A stretch of 64,000 bases of DNA from Cristatella mucedo. Lineage: Eukaryota; Bryozoa; Phylactolaemata; Cristatellidae. The notes under the pieces are model-generated. The model had not been told where the DNA came from. It saw only the letters and a list, made by a program, of their open reading frames with translations, and did not search any database. Within the stretch, counting starts at the first letter, position 1. Each line of letters opens with the position of its first letter. The position numbers and the translations under genes were made by a program. This document shows, in pieces, positions 47,758 through 59,471 of the stretch. Where the stretch lies: positions 2,060,001 to 2,124,000 of the forward strand of contig WPIO01000009.1 in assembly GCA_009760855.2 (NCBI GenBank), in the 5' to 3' direction.

Positions 47758-48074
47758 CTCTCTGGCTTAGGTTTACCGGCTCCCGGTGCTGCGGCGGGTT
47801 CGCGAATGCTTTCGACCAGCAGCCACAGCAGCAGCAGCAGCTGACATCTCTGCCAAGCGCTCAACCCATCTCTAGCTGCTGCCAGTGCAGTGCTTCGAGC
47901 AGAACTGCTGCTGCTGCAGCCGAATTTTCCACGTGTCATAAGTGTCCGTGAGACAGCGTGACCGTGGCCACAGCAGCCAATGCTGACAACACAACACGGC
48001 ACCAGCATCTTGCTTAAGTTTGCTCATCGGGCTTACGAATACATACATCGTGACCCTAGGCCTGACATGTGCCT

Positions 48075-48375
48075 TATCATAATGATAATAATAATGCATT
48101 TGATGAAATGCCCTCAGAGAACTCAATCTCTTTCTAGGCGCTTTACAGTGGCTGCAAAAGGAAATGCAATTGAATGGTAAGTAATATCATGCTTGATAAA
48201 CAAACAACATGAATAACATGGTTAGGGGTGACATGCACAGGGTCTGCATGCAAATGTGGTTAGTGGCAGCATGCACAGTGTCAGCACGCATAAACACATG
48301 AAGGACGAATCACAGGGACCCACTAAATGCTGTCATAAATAGGTGCAGTTTTTAATTTCTTAAGCACATTAAGGA
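48075..48375 (-). mobile_element. LINE family A 3' UTR
   Basis: Minus strand: (TTA)n-type tail (ataatgataataataatgc), hairpin end (tttctaggcgctttacag) and 3' UTR blocks up to ggtgcagtttttaatttctt, where the truncated 5' end lies. Confidence 0.82.
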
Positions 48376-48626
48376 CGAGCCTTGGGGCGTGACCTCCGTT
48401 CACCGACAGCTAGTCACGGAGTGGTCTTCGATCGGTCGGACTGGGCAATCATCATTGCGAGCCTAATCATCGTGGGCTCCATAGCTGTCGAGCAAGGAAG
48501 ACAAGCTGCAAACAGGTCAGCTGTGCATGCAGGCCAAAAAGGCTCCTACCTCTAACCTGCTGACCTACCGGCCGACTGAGGAGAGCCCCTGCCATTTAAC
48601 AGACGAATGGCTGCTGCCGCTGCTGC

Positions 48627-48949
<323 letters not shown>

Positions 48950-49327
48950 TCCTTCTTTTTCAGTCCAATGAACAGTGCTAATCTTGGGATTTTAGCACCG
49001 CCAGCTCGGAAGATACGCCCTCCTCTTGTCACGACCGGTGCTGACTGGGCAGTTGCTTTGGCTCTTTAGCACTTTACTCGTGCCAAAGCCCCCCTCCCAG
49101 TTGGGCTGGGCTATTTTCGTTATGGAGTCTCATTCGCCATGCGACTTGCTCTGGGGCGGGACTCGGCGCTAGACTTGCAGCATTTGGCCATAACTGGGAT
49201 TTTTCAACCTTCCTACGACACCCGGCTGGCACAGGCGATCTCCATGGACGAAACCGGACAGAATTTGATGAGCGAATGGCCAGATACGATTGGCAAGAGT
49301 GATCACCGACTTGGTGACTGCTCCTGA

Positions 49328-49485
49328 GTCTTAGCGCTGCGGTAAGGTGCTCACTCTTCGCGTCTCAGGTCGTGGGTTCAAATCCGGTAGCAGACGATCC
49401 TTCACAGTGTCTACCGAAAGAGTTGCTGATAGCCTTAAGGCTCTTCTGCTGCTATACAAATGAGGCTGTTGAATTACCTTTAACA
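49328..49485 (+). mobile_element. SINE S1
   Basis: A-box (tgcggtaaggtgctcac), B-box (gtgggttcaaatccgg), body and tail cttctgctgctatacaaatgagg. Nearly full length. Confidence 0.8.
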
Positions 49486-49817
49486 GGTGCTCAGACACTG
49501 GCCTCGGCCCACTTTTTGTGCTCTAAGGTGGCAGTGCAGACATGCCATGGCACAAAGCCACGCTAGAGCTTCGTTCCGTGCATCCTGTGTCTGGGGAATT
49601 AGAGGCTTCAGCTAAGACTCGTGGTGCATTTTGGCAACTTCGCGCCAATATTAAGACTGCCTGCTTAAAAGTACGGCCGACTGTATCTCGAAGTACTTGG
49701 GCAGCAGAACAAGGCAAATTGGCAACAGTTCAATCGTGTTCACCTGAGTTTGCATGTACGTGTGTTCGAGCGTGTTTGAGCTGGTGTGTGCAGGGTGTGC
49801 ATGCGTGTGTGTGTTTG

Positions 49818-50101
49818 TGAGTGTGTTTGTGTTTGTGAGTGTGTTTGTGAGTGTGTTTGTGAGTGTGTTTGTGAGTGTGTTTGTGAGTGTGTTTGTGAGT
49901 GTGTTTGTGAGTGTGTTTGTGAGTGTGTTTGTGAGTGTGTTTGTGAGTGTGTTTGTGAGTGTGTTTGTGAGTGTGTTTGTGAGTGTGTTTGTGAGTGTGT
50001 TTGTGAGTGTGTTTGTGAGTGTGTTTGTGAGTGTGTTTGTGAGTGTGTTTGTGAGTGTGTTTGTGAGTGTGTTTGTGAGTGTGTTTGTGAGTGTGTTTGT
50101 G
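49818..50101 (+). repeat. 12-bp minisatellite, about 24 units
   Basis: The unit gagtgtgtttgt is repeated with no visible change across at least 49861-50100 (20 perfect units), with imperfect units at the left edge. The length is a multiple of three, so several frames stay open on both strands, but there is no sign of coding. Confidence 0.98.
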
Positions 50102-50399
50102 TGCGTGTGCCCTCAGTAGCTCAGTAAGAGTGTTCACTGCCAGCATGTCTATGGTGCATGTGTGCGTGTACCTTTTTAATAACTATTGCACGAAAAATTC
50201 ATTCGAATACCGGCATTGAGGACTTGTGTGCCGGAGAGAAGCACATGCATTGTACATTTTGCACATGATGTTGCACATGTTGTTTCACATGTTGTATACT
50301 GCCATCTCAGTTTTGAGCCTACTGCACCCGATGCCCACTCGATTTAAGGTAAAGTGCTCAGTGCAGGCAAAGAGTGTTGCCCGGTAATTTAGTCACACA

Positions 50400-50470
50400 A
50401 AATAATAATAATCAATTTGTATAGAGCACTCAGAACTAATCTCTTTCTAGGCACTTTCCATTTACACATC
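50400..50470 (-). mobile_element. LINE/SINE 3' end fragment
   Basis: (TAA)n, then ttgtatagagcactcagaac and ctctttctaggcactttcc: the family A-type end on the minus strand, without more. Confidence 0.55.
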
Positions 50471-50709
50471 CTGTAGTGCCCCTAACCCTTCAGGCAGAAT
50501 GTAATGCCACTGCAATTACTGGCGACAAAAATCAAAGCTAGTAAACCAGAAACATATAATTTTGAAGACTAATATGATGAAGACAAATAAATGTCTTGTC
50601 AGGATAGTCAGTCAATATAGTCTGTAGTCAGTACAGTCTGGTGACCTGACAGTATACAGGCTAATGCACACAACCACGGATGCCTATAAAAGCAAATGTG
50701 TGCAAGCGA

Positions 50710-50807
50710 ACACACACATGCACACACACACACACACACACGCACAGGCATGCGTGCATGCACGCGAACACGCGCACACACACATACGCACACCCGCACG
50801 TGCATGC

Positions 50808-50894
<87 letters not shown>
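50710..50894 (+). repeat. (CA)n microsatellite, compound
   Basis: CA units mixed with gcatgcgtgcatgcacgcg segments on the left, then two pure runs. Confidence 0.96.
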
Positions 50895-50895
<1 letters not shown>

Positions 50896-51978
50896 GAAAT
50901 CGCCTCATAGCCCACGGCCGAGTCGTGTCACCGAGTGGAGCAGCAACTGCAGGCAGGCATACTCTGCTTATTGTCAGGAACAAAATTAGTCCGGGCAATC
51001 AGCACCTGAAGCCTCCCGCTGGTGGCTTACCTTCGCAGGAGACGGTAACTGCACTGGCCCCGGTGCGATGGTTTAGTTATCGAGCATAGTGGGGTGGGGG
51101 AGGGTCAAGGCATCTGAATGCAACCAGCCTTCGATAGCTTCGTCTATGTGGCTCGAAGCCACAGCCAACAGAGTGGCTTTGTGCTCGGGCTGTGTCTGAG
51201 AAGCCCGCAGGTTAGCCATTGTGGTGAGGCCCTATTACGAGTGCCATCCATGGTCTGCCTAAGTGCAGTTCAGGTTCGCCACTATGCTGCATCTGACAGC
51301 AGCTTAGCATGGAGAGAGATGCAGCAAAATAATTCAAGTCGATACACACGGAGCTCCCGGATTCTGGTTGATGTTATCGTGCACAGTTGATCGTACAGCT
51401 ACGGAGCTGCCGAGCAGCTGCCCAGGACTCAATCAATCACTGGATTCCCCCTTTAATCGTTGACCGAGTGGGACACACAATAAACGGCCTAACTAGACAA
51501 GATCCCTGGTTCTGACCTGACAGCTGTAAATTGGTTCCCTGTACTCTGGGCCTGAGTCTGCATGAGCAGCTGTTCTCACACGGCCGTGAAAGGTAGCTAT
51601 TATTGGACGCAAGCCCATTTTAATCGATTAGCACTGTTCACCGGCAGACCGGTGAGACCAGAGCATGGCGAGGTGAGGACGACGACCCAAAGAGATGCAA
51701 ACTTGAGCAGAGAACACCAGAGACCAGCGATGTGAGGATGTAGCTCGACTCGCGTAGCACAATCCCTACTCTAACGAAAGGTATCGTGGTATAGAGGCAA
51801 GCTAAGGCAGTAGTTGCTAGACATGCAAGAGCCAACAAAAGGCTTGCGAACCAGCACTGGCCTTCACCTTCCCACGAATTCCCCTCTGCCAAGTTCTGCG
51901 TATTCCAAAGAGAGATGATAGGGTTAGCAAGGAACTAAACATTCATGAACATCTATTAACCGAGAGCAAGAGGGCAAG
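50895..51978. other. intron 2, unassigned DNA
   Basis: No exon with homology. On the minus strand a donor-like CGAAG|GTAAGC occurs near 51031, without a convincing exon. Confidence 0.4.
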
Positions 51979-52051
51979 CGAGAGAGAGAGAGAGAGAGAG
52001 AGAGAGGGAAGAGAAAGATGAGGGAGAGCGAAAGGACAGAGGACAGAGATT

Positions 52052-52110
<59 letters not shown>
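51979..52110 (+). repeat. (GA)n microsatellite in intron 2
   Basis: Two GA runs separated by gggaagagaaagatgaggg and ggacagaggacagag. Confidence 0.96.
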
Positions 52111-52113
<3 letters not shown>

Positions 52114-52440
52114 AAAAAACGTGTGCACTCATTCTATTACCACGACCCTCTTTAGCTTCAAGCTTCAATGCCTGTCCAAGAGTAGCAGTCGCCCGTTGGC
52201 AGACTGTCGACCATAGCTCGATAACTACTCCACCGGCCCAGCGTTCTCGTCTTTGAAAATTGAAAAGGACGCCGACCAAGTTAGCTTAAGTTAATACGAA
52301 TTTAGGTCGTGGCCTGTGGATACATAAAGCACTCGGGGTTGGGGGTAGCGCAGGTCGAACTCGTGCCCTGCTGAGTAAGGGGGCTGCGGCCGGCCAGCCG
52401 GCCTTGACGATTGGCACAGGTGGGGCACGGGAGTGCTTAC

Positions 52441-52813
52441 CGAGTCGAGCTCTCACTTCCGGCCCGTCTCCTGAGCCGCTAGATACGATGCCGTCGCCTC
52501 CGTCGTCTGTCCCGGTCGTGTCGTCAGAGTCGACAACGTAGCGATGATGGCCATGACCTCTCTGCCTGCCAGCCGCGGGATGCTGCAGTTCATCCTGACT
52601 CTTTTTCAGCTCCAGCAGCCTCCGATTGGCGCATGCTCGCAGCCTCAGCACGTCCTGCAGCACCCCACTGGCCCTGGCGGCGGCTGCGTCACCATCGGCT
52701 GCAGCCGCAGCTGAAGACGCTTGGTCGTTGCGATCGTAGCCATGTCTCCGGCCGTGGTCGAGCGGTACGGCGTGATCAACTGTCTCGCCGGAAACTTGCA
52801 CATTGGTGACCGC
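52441..52813 (-). CDS. isthmin-like exon 2 (linker region)
   Basis: A 373-nt exon opening in phase 0 with AVTNVQVSGETVDHAVPLD. An Ala-rich stretch follows, then an amphipathic VLQDVLRLRACANRRLLELK helix-like segment, a His/Gly patch and an acidic Asp/Ser/Gly-rich end (VDSDDTTGTDDGGDG). It has no domain of its own. Vertebrate isthmins have a long, poorly conserved acidic region at the same place, before TSP1. The acceptor is ccaacctttctgcag and the donor CTCG|GTAAGC. It leaves one base, which exon 3 completes to Ala. It is assigned to the gene from frame, order and splice sites rather than strong homology. Confidence 0.75.
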
Positions 52814-54309
52814 CTGCAGAAAGGTTGGCAAGGCCGTTCGTAGGTTGTTTTTTGCACAGATACAAGGTGAGCAGCAGCAGCAGCTAGCAAGCCAAGCCAG
52901 CAGCAGACGCGATGCCGACGACGCTCTCTTTCATGTCTACTTAAAAGTGAACGTTAGAGCCGATCAAACTTTTTTTTAGCGTCAGTAGCCCCGCCCCATT
53001 AGTGGCCGGCGCCGCCAGCGCCGCTCGGACAGGAACGGGGATTTTCAGCAGACGAATTTCGTACAAATCCCTGCAGGACGGCTAGCGACCGGCATCGACC
53101 CGCCTACTCGGCTCTGCTCAAGCCATCGAGGAGAGAAGGGCGCTCGCATTGCATGTCGCACGCGCATTAGCTAGCTGTAAGCGCAGGCTATCCAAATACA
53201 CGAGTCTGCAGCGCATAGCGAGTGCCAGTGCCGCCTGGCGGCATGCTTGCTAAGCCGTCGTAGATGCGCTCTTCATACTCGTTTTTTCCATTTTCACGCT
53301 CGCGACCGCAGCACCGCGGCAGCATAATAGCGGCGGCTGCGGCCCGACGCCGCCGAGGTCCGTAATTGCTGTGCGATGGAGACGAACGCCGGAGCCGACA
53401 GCGAGGGGTCGTACTCGGCCGCCGTTTCTCGCAGTGCTCAACGACGACTTAAAGCTAGGGCAGCCGCGAGCGCCCATCGCGGGTGACCGCGGCGCCGTCG
53501 GGGCGGGCGGCGCCGTCGGTCTCGCGACAGGATTGCACGTCAGGCGCGGCAAGCGCTCTCGGCCGCGGCCGCTGCCGCAGCCCGCGGCGCTCTCAAGGTC
53601 GCTCGCTCAAGGTCTTCAAGCCGAGACGCGGCGCTGCGGTGGTGGCCGCGCGCCGAGTTTTTCGGGTGCCGAAGGCGCTTCCCGGGGCGTGGCGAGCGAC
53701 GCGGCGAGAAAGCCGGGCGCGGTACGCAGGTCGACGTACGAAAAAATGACGAAACGCGACCGCGAACGAGGAAGATGGACCGAGGGACCGGGCAGCATTG
53801 ATTTTTCCTTTTTTCCCTCCTCATTCAGCTGCGCATCGAGCGTACGCTCAGTCAGAAGCGTCGCCGGCCGCCTGAGCGACGCAGAGGAGGACGTTTGCTT
53901 CGGCGGGAAAGGGGATGCGGTGGGTGGGGGGGAAGAGGCAGGAGTGGAAGTGGCGAGCGTCGCCTCACGCAGCCGCCGGCCGCGAAGCGTGCGCGTCTCC
54001 GAGTGCTCCGACGCGCACGCTCGCGGCCGGCGCAGCGGCCCTAGGGCCCTAGCTCACCGCGGCCTCGCTTCGTCGCCTCCGCCCAGTCTCCACTGACGGG
54101 AGACATGTCGGGTGCTCGGAGACCTCGCGCCGGCGGCTCGCGAACGCTCGATGCGCACGGCGGCCGTCCGGCGGGCGGGGCGAGCGCCGCGCGCGACCGG
54201 GAGTGCGCTGCGGCGGCGGCGTCGTCGTCGCTGAGCGCCGCCGCAGCGCGCAGCGTCGCCGCCGCCGCCGGGAGGCGACGCTGCGGCGGCGCGAACTGCA
54301 CGGTCGTAC

Positions 54310-54429
54310 CTCTTTGCGATGCTTCCAGCTGACGTACGCCGTTACCACCATGCCGCCGCATACGAGCACTATGGCCGCGGCGACGCAGCTGAGCAGCACG
54401 AGGCTCTTCTTGGAGCTGAAGCAGCGCAT
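54310..54429 (-). CDS. isthmin-like alternative first exon 1b (membrane anchor)
   Basis: Encodes 40 residues from a well-placed ATG (gccacATGc). They are MRCFSSKKS, a 25-residue hydrophobic stretch (LVLLSCVAAAIVLVCGG and MVVTAYVSW), then the basic KHRKE. Basic residues on both sides and the long hydrophobic core suggest a signal anchor (type II membrane protein) rather than a cleaved signal peptide. The exon ends in phase 0 at AAAGAG|GTACGA and would join exon 2 in frame, giving 369 aa. It lies 1.5 kb upstream of exon 2. The donor is weaker than that of exon 1a. No usable acceptor precedes it, so it looks like a separate start rather than an internal exon. Confidence 0.6.
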
Positions 54430-56382
54430 GTGGCCGCCGCCGCTGACCGGCGAAGGCGGCGGCGGCACGTCCCAGCGGCGAGGATGCGGCGGCGGCGGCT
54501 GAGGAGCGTGCGCCCGGCACGGTCTCGGCCCGGCATGACTCAGGAGGGCGGCCGTCACGGCGCCGCCGACCTGACCACCGCCGACGAGGCGCTTGGCGAA
54601 CGCCGGCGACCGGAGCGGCGGCGTGGCTGTGCGCAGCGCCGCCGCATCGGGGCTCTTCGGCCAACGGCAGCCGCGCGCACCAGTTAAGCTCCTAGGTGGC
54701 CAATGAGACCCGTGCCGTGACGTCACCGTGGCCGGGGGAGGGCCGGCTGCGACATCGGCCACGCTGCGGCGGAGGCGCTGGCGGGCGGCAAACCCTATCA
54801 GACCTATCGCCGCCGCTGCGAACCAGCCCCGTCGCTCGTCCGGCGCCTTGCTCTTCTTTTTGGCCCCGACCGTTGGCCGCTTGGAGCGCAGCTGGCGTCG
54901 CCGGCGCCGTCGCTTGCCGCGCCCCGTCTCGTCGCGCCCGCCGCCGCCGCGCGCGCCATCCGGCCTGGCCCGTGGTCGCTCAATCGTTCCGGCTGACGCT
55001 GCTGACGGCTGGAGACGGCGGGTAATCGCAGCCGCACCGTGGCCGACTCGCTCATTAATTAGGAAGGAAATGAATCGTCCGCTGCCTATCCCTCCCTACC
55101 TGGCCGCCTGGTTTTTAGGACCGGTGCAGAGGGCAGAAGGTCACGCAATAAAGCCGCCGTCGGCGTTGTAATGGCGGCGGCAGCGGCGGCGAATCCCTGC
55201 AAGACGCACCTCCAGCTTGCCGGGCACTCAGCAGGGGTAGCGCGCGGCAAATCGCTGCTGAGCAAAACTTTTTGGCGACTGCCCTGCTCTAATCGCCGAG
55301 CGTCGCCTTAGCAAAAATGGAGCCGGCGACTGTCGCAAGCGGCTCGGTCGCTCGGTTTTGGTTCGGGTATTTGCTAGCTCCCCCGATTTCGACTGAACGC
55401 AAAGCCGGGCCTTCAGACTTGCCAATCTACCTAGTCGCGCGACGACCGCGCCACTGCCCGCTAGCTACTGCTCGTAATGCCGCCAAAGCCGCGCAGCGCC
55501 GCCTGCCGCTCGATTGGAGCGCCACCGAGCGGCCGCCTCCGACTTCTGTCGCAGAATAGCAAGGGGCCGCCGTCGTCTCGAGTCTGAACGCGCGCGCGCG
55601 CGCGCGGCGGAACTCGCGACGACTCAATGCGGGCGCCCAGATCTCAGGGGCGCAACTCACGAGCACGCGACGATGCTCCCTCTATAAAAGTGTCGCAACG
55701 ACGAGGCACTCGATAAAAAGTGACGCCGCGCGCGCATCGCAGTAGTAACGCGAAGCGGTGGTGCTACGCAGGACAGAGCTGCAGAGACGCATTGGCAGTG
55801 CGCGGCCGCCGCCAGCCAAAGCCTGCTGGCCCGGCGCCGCCGCCGTATTGGGTCCGGCTGCTTGGCCCGCCCGGGCGCAGCGGCGCCGTCTAGACGACTG
55901 CTTACGGATTCACACCTTCGAGCGACGTTCGCCCTGCCAGGATAGCTCTGCGCCGGCCGGCGGCGTCTCGGAAACGCGACGGGACGTATCTAGGCGCGAC
56001 GGCGGCGGCCGCCGCCACGGCCTCCCGGGGTATACGGGCAGGAGCGCGGGCGCGCGTGGCTAGCAGTATCGGTTTCGGGCGAGCGCAGCGCCGGGTTGCG
56101 CTTCCGGCGCGGCGCTCGCCACCAGGCGCGCAGCGGCCCGAGAGAATATTCGCCGGTCCTTCGACAGCCGCGGGCTGTCTCGCGCTCTCTCGGCGAGTCT
56201 CGCGTAGCTCTCAAGTCGCAGTCGCCGCACACTGCGCCGCGACCGGCGCGCCTGCTGCCGCCAGACGCGGCGGCGCCGTCGCTCGGCGCCGTTCGCAGCT
56301 CGCGAGCCCCTCGCAGGCGCGCGGCGCGTCGCAGAGCGGGAACCGCCGAAGCCGCGCCGCGTCGGCCGCCGGCGCACGAGCG

Positions 56383-56486
56383 GGCGGCGTGCGCGTCCCG
56401 CTCGGGCGCGCGTCGGCTCGCAAGACGACGGTACGGCGGCGTGCGCGTCCCGCTCGGGCGCGCGTCGGCTCGCAAGACGACGGTAG
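56383..56486 (+). repeat. 52-bp tandem duplication
   Basis: Two adjacent, nearly identical 52-bp units (56383-56434 and 56435-56486), each ending gcaagacgacggta, just downstream of exon 1a on the transcribed strand. Confidence 0.92.
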
Positions 56487-56543
56487 GGGGGTAGGTGGGT
56501 GCGGGCGGACGGACGGAGAGCCGACTCCGGCGCTTGCGCTTAC

Positions 56544-56612
56544 CGCGTGTAGGCAGAAGAAGCACACGGCGACGAACGCGAGGGCGAGACGTCCCTGCCG
56601 GCGTCTGCACAT
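56544..56612 (-). CDS. isthmin-like alternative first exon 1a (signal peptide)
   Basis: Encodes 23 residues from an ATG in an ideal context (gccgccATGt). A basic n-region (MCRRRQGR) is followed by a hydrophobic core (LALAFVAVCFFCLHA), the textbook shape of a secretory signal peptide. The exon ends in phase 0 at CACGCG|GTAAGC, a strong donor, and joins exon 2 in frame to give a 352-aa secreted protein, as expected for isthmin. Cleavage would fall near the exon junction. The first intron would be 3.7 kb and would pass over exon 1b. Confidence 0.72.
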
Positions 56613-57504
56613 GGCGGCGAGCGAGTGGCGACGGGTAGCGGGAGGCGGCTGCGCTGCCGACAGCGGGAGCGGCGGCGGCGGCGACTCAGAACGGCCAAGT
56701 GAGGCTAAGCCGGGAGGGCAGGGACGAGATTGCGGCTGGCACGCGTCACTCTGCTGCCGTGGGCCGGATAAGTGCTCGGCCGTGAATGGCGAACAAAGCC
56801 GGCTGTGCCGCGATAACTTGTGACAGCTGCTCGTGGCAATTTTGACAAAAGCGCAGCGCAGAGTGGCGGACAATGACGCGGTGTCAGGAGATAAGCTGAA
56901 GATGATCTACATTACGCCGGCGACGCGGAGGTGCTACGCTAATGACCCGCTCGCTCGGTCGCTAGCGCACGCTTAGCCGCATAGGGCCGAGGTCCTATGC
57001 GGCGGGCGACCGCTGCTTATGGGGGGGGGAGGGCTGAGCCGAGGTGCGGGAGGCAGAGGCGGCGCGGCAGCAGCGGCCCGGCGGCAGCGACGGCAGCGCT
57101 CGATCGAAGCAAGGCAAGCTCGCTCGAAGTGGCTTCGCGCGAAGCCAATCGCTGCGCCCTGCTAAAAGAAAAGCGAGGCGTGCCACCCGGACACTTTGCG
57201 GACGATTTGCCGCTCTTTAGACAGAGCGCATTGCCCGTCGACCTCGCGGCGCCGCTGACAAATGCCGGCGCTCGGTTCCAGAAGGGGGCACCTTGGTTCT
57301 CCAGGGGATCGCAACAAATGGGTGGCACTGCTTTGGCTGCGGAGTAAAACCCGCGGTAAAATAAGAAAAAAGGTCTGGTACAAATTTGGAAGGTCGTCGC
57401 GAACTCATTAATTTGTGCAGCGCTACGACGGTCGTTCGCGACATCGTTTCGTTGTGAGAGATGGCGAAGTCGCAGGAGTTGGTTCCTTTGCACCAATTGC
57501 AAAC

Positions 57505-57580
57505 CACCTAGAAAGAGAATTGAGTTCTCTGAGGGTGCTATACCAAGTGTTTGTTATACCAAGTATTCTTATTATCATTG
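57505..57580 (+). mobile_element. LINE A 3' end, degraded
   Basis: accacctagaaagagaattg, gagttctctgagggtgctatacc and a decayed (TTA)n. It lies in the middle of GC-rich DNA. Confidence 0.65.
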
Positions 57581-58940
57581 AACGTACGGTCCCAGACGCG
57601 GTGGACCGAAGTTACAGCCATTCGTCAACTCTTCGACAAGGAATCCTAGCGACAAGAGTAGCCAGCGACTCTCCTCCGACCTGTTGACTCCCCTCCGCCC
57701 CGCTCCGCCGCCGTGCCGCCTGGGAGGGCAAAGGGCAGAGGGCAAAGGAATGCCGTCGAGCTGCGCTGCCGACTCGACAGAGAGTGCCGACGTCCGCAGC
57801 AGATGCCGCCATTCGTCCCCGCGGCTGCCGCGCTTTCTGCGCCGGCTCCGGCGGCGGCGAGCGCAGCGCAGCTGTTGCCGTCCGTCGGCTGGGCTGCGCA
57901 GCGACGTCGGATGTGCAGCCGAGCCCTGCCAACCGCGCGAGCGGGCGTGCGGGCCCCGAGCGCACTGAAGCGGCCTTCGCGCCCGCGCGCGAGCGAGCGC
58001 TCGCGCGCCCTTCTCCGGATGCCGCCGCAAGAAGCCTCGCTCACTTTCGCGGAAGAGCTCGGAGCTGCCCAGACGACAGGCCCAGCCCGCCGCCGCTCCC
58101 CGCGAGCTCCGCGGGCGAGTCACTCGCCGCGCGGGCGGGCCGCGAGCGCCCGGCCCGCCCGCGCGGCCCGGACCAAACGCGGGCCACTCGCGTCCGGACC
58201 TTTCGCGCGCGCGCGCGCGGCCGCCCCTGGCTTTGCGGGTCCGGCACTCCGCGAGCGTGCGAGCCCCCGACGCGAGAGCTGCGCACTCAGATAAAGGTGT
58301 CGATGTGCGCGGCGGCCGGCTCGATAAACTGGGCTGCCGTTGCTGCCTCCGCCGCTGCAGAAGCGCCGCCGATATCCGGAGACACTGTTGCCCGCTGCTG
58401 CTCTCATCTTGCCGACATCGTGCCCGCACCGGACGAGTGTTGGCACTTCGCATTTGCGCCGCTGCCGACTGCCGACAGCCCGCGCCGTTGATAAACCTGA
58501 CACTTTTGTGGGCCGTCGGCTTGGGCCACTCGAGCGCTCGTGCTTCCGGCCCGCGGCGGCGGCCTGAGGGGCAACCGCACGAGACGGGCGGACCGGCCGC
58601 TAGAGCTTCGAGAGGCTTCGCTCGCGCTCGGTGCACCCGAAACGCGTCAAGGCTTCGAGCGTTTGCCTTGGCGCGCGCGCGCGCACTTTCGGCTCGGAAG
58701 GAGCGAGCGAGAGAGAGGCGCGGCCGCGCGTCGTCGGCGCTCGCTCGGTAGCCCCGCCCGTCGGCGGCCGAGGCAAGCGGGCGGCCCAGCGGCGTACGTC
58801 TGGCGTCCGGCGCACTGTCGGCGCTTGAGCATACAAACTGCCCTGCGTCGTCGCGGGTGCGTTTGGCCGCAAGGTTGTACTCGTGCGAATTGCAGCGCAA
58901 TCAAGAGGGAAGAGTAAGAGGGCGGAGGTAACTAAATATA
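57581..58940. other. very GC-rich DNA without a supported gene
   Basis: Long open frames on both strands (up to 441 codons on minus) follow from the lack of AT-rich stop codons. They overlap each other and have no recognisable domain. It may be promoter or 5' UTR sequence. Confidence 0.45.
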
Positions 58941-58974
58941 TAGTATATTAGTAATATAAGTATATATAAGTATA

Positions 58975-59390
58975 TAGTCCTCAAATCCTTTGGAGACCGT
59001 GCATTTAGTTCGTATGCTCCCAAAGTTCGTATGCTCCCAGCCTGGAAGTCCCTCCCGACCTGCGTCAGAACATTCCCTGACCTGACCACATTTAAAAGGA
59101 TCTTAAAAACACACCTATTTAGGACAGCATTTAGCGAGTCCCCGTGATTCGTCCTTAATGTGCTTATGCGTGCTGACACTGTGCATGCTGCCACTAACCA
59201 CATTTGCATGCTGACCCTGTGCATGTCACCCCTAACCATGTTATTCAACTTGTTTGTTTTTCAAGCATGATTTTACTTACCATTCAATTGCATTTCCCTT
59301 TGCAGCAAATGTAAAGCGCCTAAAAAGAGATTGAGTTCTCTGGGGGCGCTTTATCAAGTACATTATTATTATTATTATTATTATTATAGT
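58975..59390 (+). mobile_element. LINE family A 3' fragment, recent-looking
   Basis: Begins near cctttggagaccgtgc, with the AWNSLP-encoding segment duplicated (gttcgtatgctccca twice at 59008-59040). It continues through LKTHLFRTAFS to the 3' UTR, the hairpin end and a long uninterrupted (TTA)n. One of the cleanest A ends in the window. Confidence 0.88.
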
Positions 59391-59447
59391 GAGAGATAGC
59401 CAAAGAGAGGGAGGAGGGTGGGAGAAAGGGAGAGAGGGAGGGGTCTG

Positions 59448-59471
59448 TCAGCGAATGCCGGCATTCGCTGA
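59448..59471. repeat. perfect 24-bp palindrome
   Basis: tcagcgaatgcc followed at once by its exact reverse complement, with no spacer. Confidence 0.95.

Larger units (their letters stand above)
52500..58900. promoter_or_regulatory. CpG-rich region around the isthmin-like first exons
   Basis: Very GC-rich with frequent CG dinucleotides, in sharp contrast to the AT-rich DNA left of 50 kb. It contains both first coding exons. GC boxes such as ccccgccccat (52988) occur. No TATA box is evident near either first exon, consistent with dispersed CpG-island initiation. A (CG)n run lies at 55589-55606. Confidence 0.6.

Noticed and set aside
47872-48008. TSP1-like Trp-x-x-Trp...Cys pattern on the minus strand
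   Set aside because: The spacing matches only the first two Trp residues. The Cys-Ser-x-Thr-Cys-Gly core is absent and the region is CAG/GCT-rich.
49818-50101. CRISPR-like regular array
   Set aside because: The repeats are contiguous 12-bp units without spacers, in animal DNA. It is a minisatellite.
53371-54096. 241-codon plus-strand frame
   Set aside because: Located in the first intron of the isthmin-like gene on the opposite strand. It is Arg/Ser/Gly-rich, without a domain and with competing frames.
57575-58900. 441-codon minus-strand open frame
   Set aside because: It lies in extremely GC-rich DNA where stop codons are rare. Several frames on both strands are open together, the product is low-complexity Arg/Ala, and no domain or splice context is seen.
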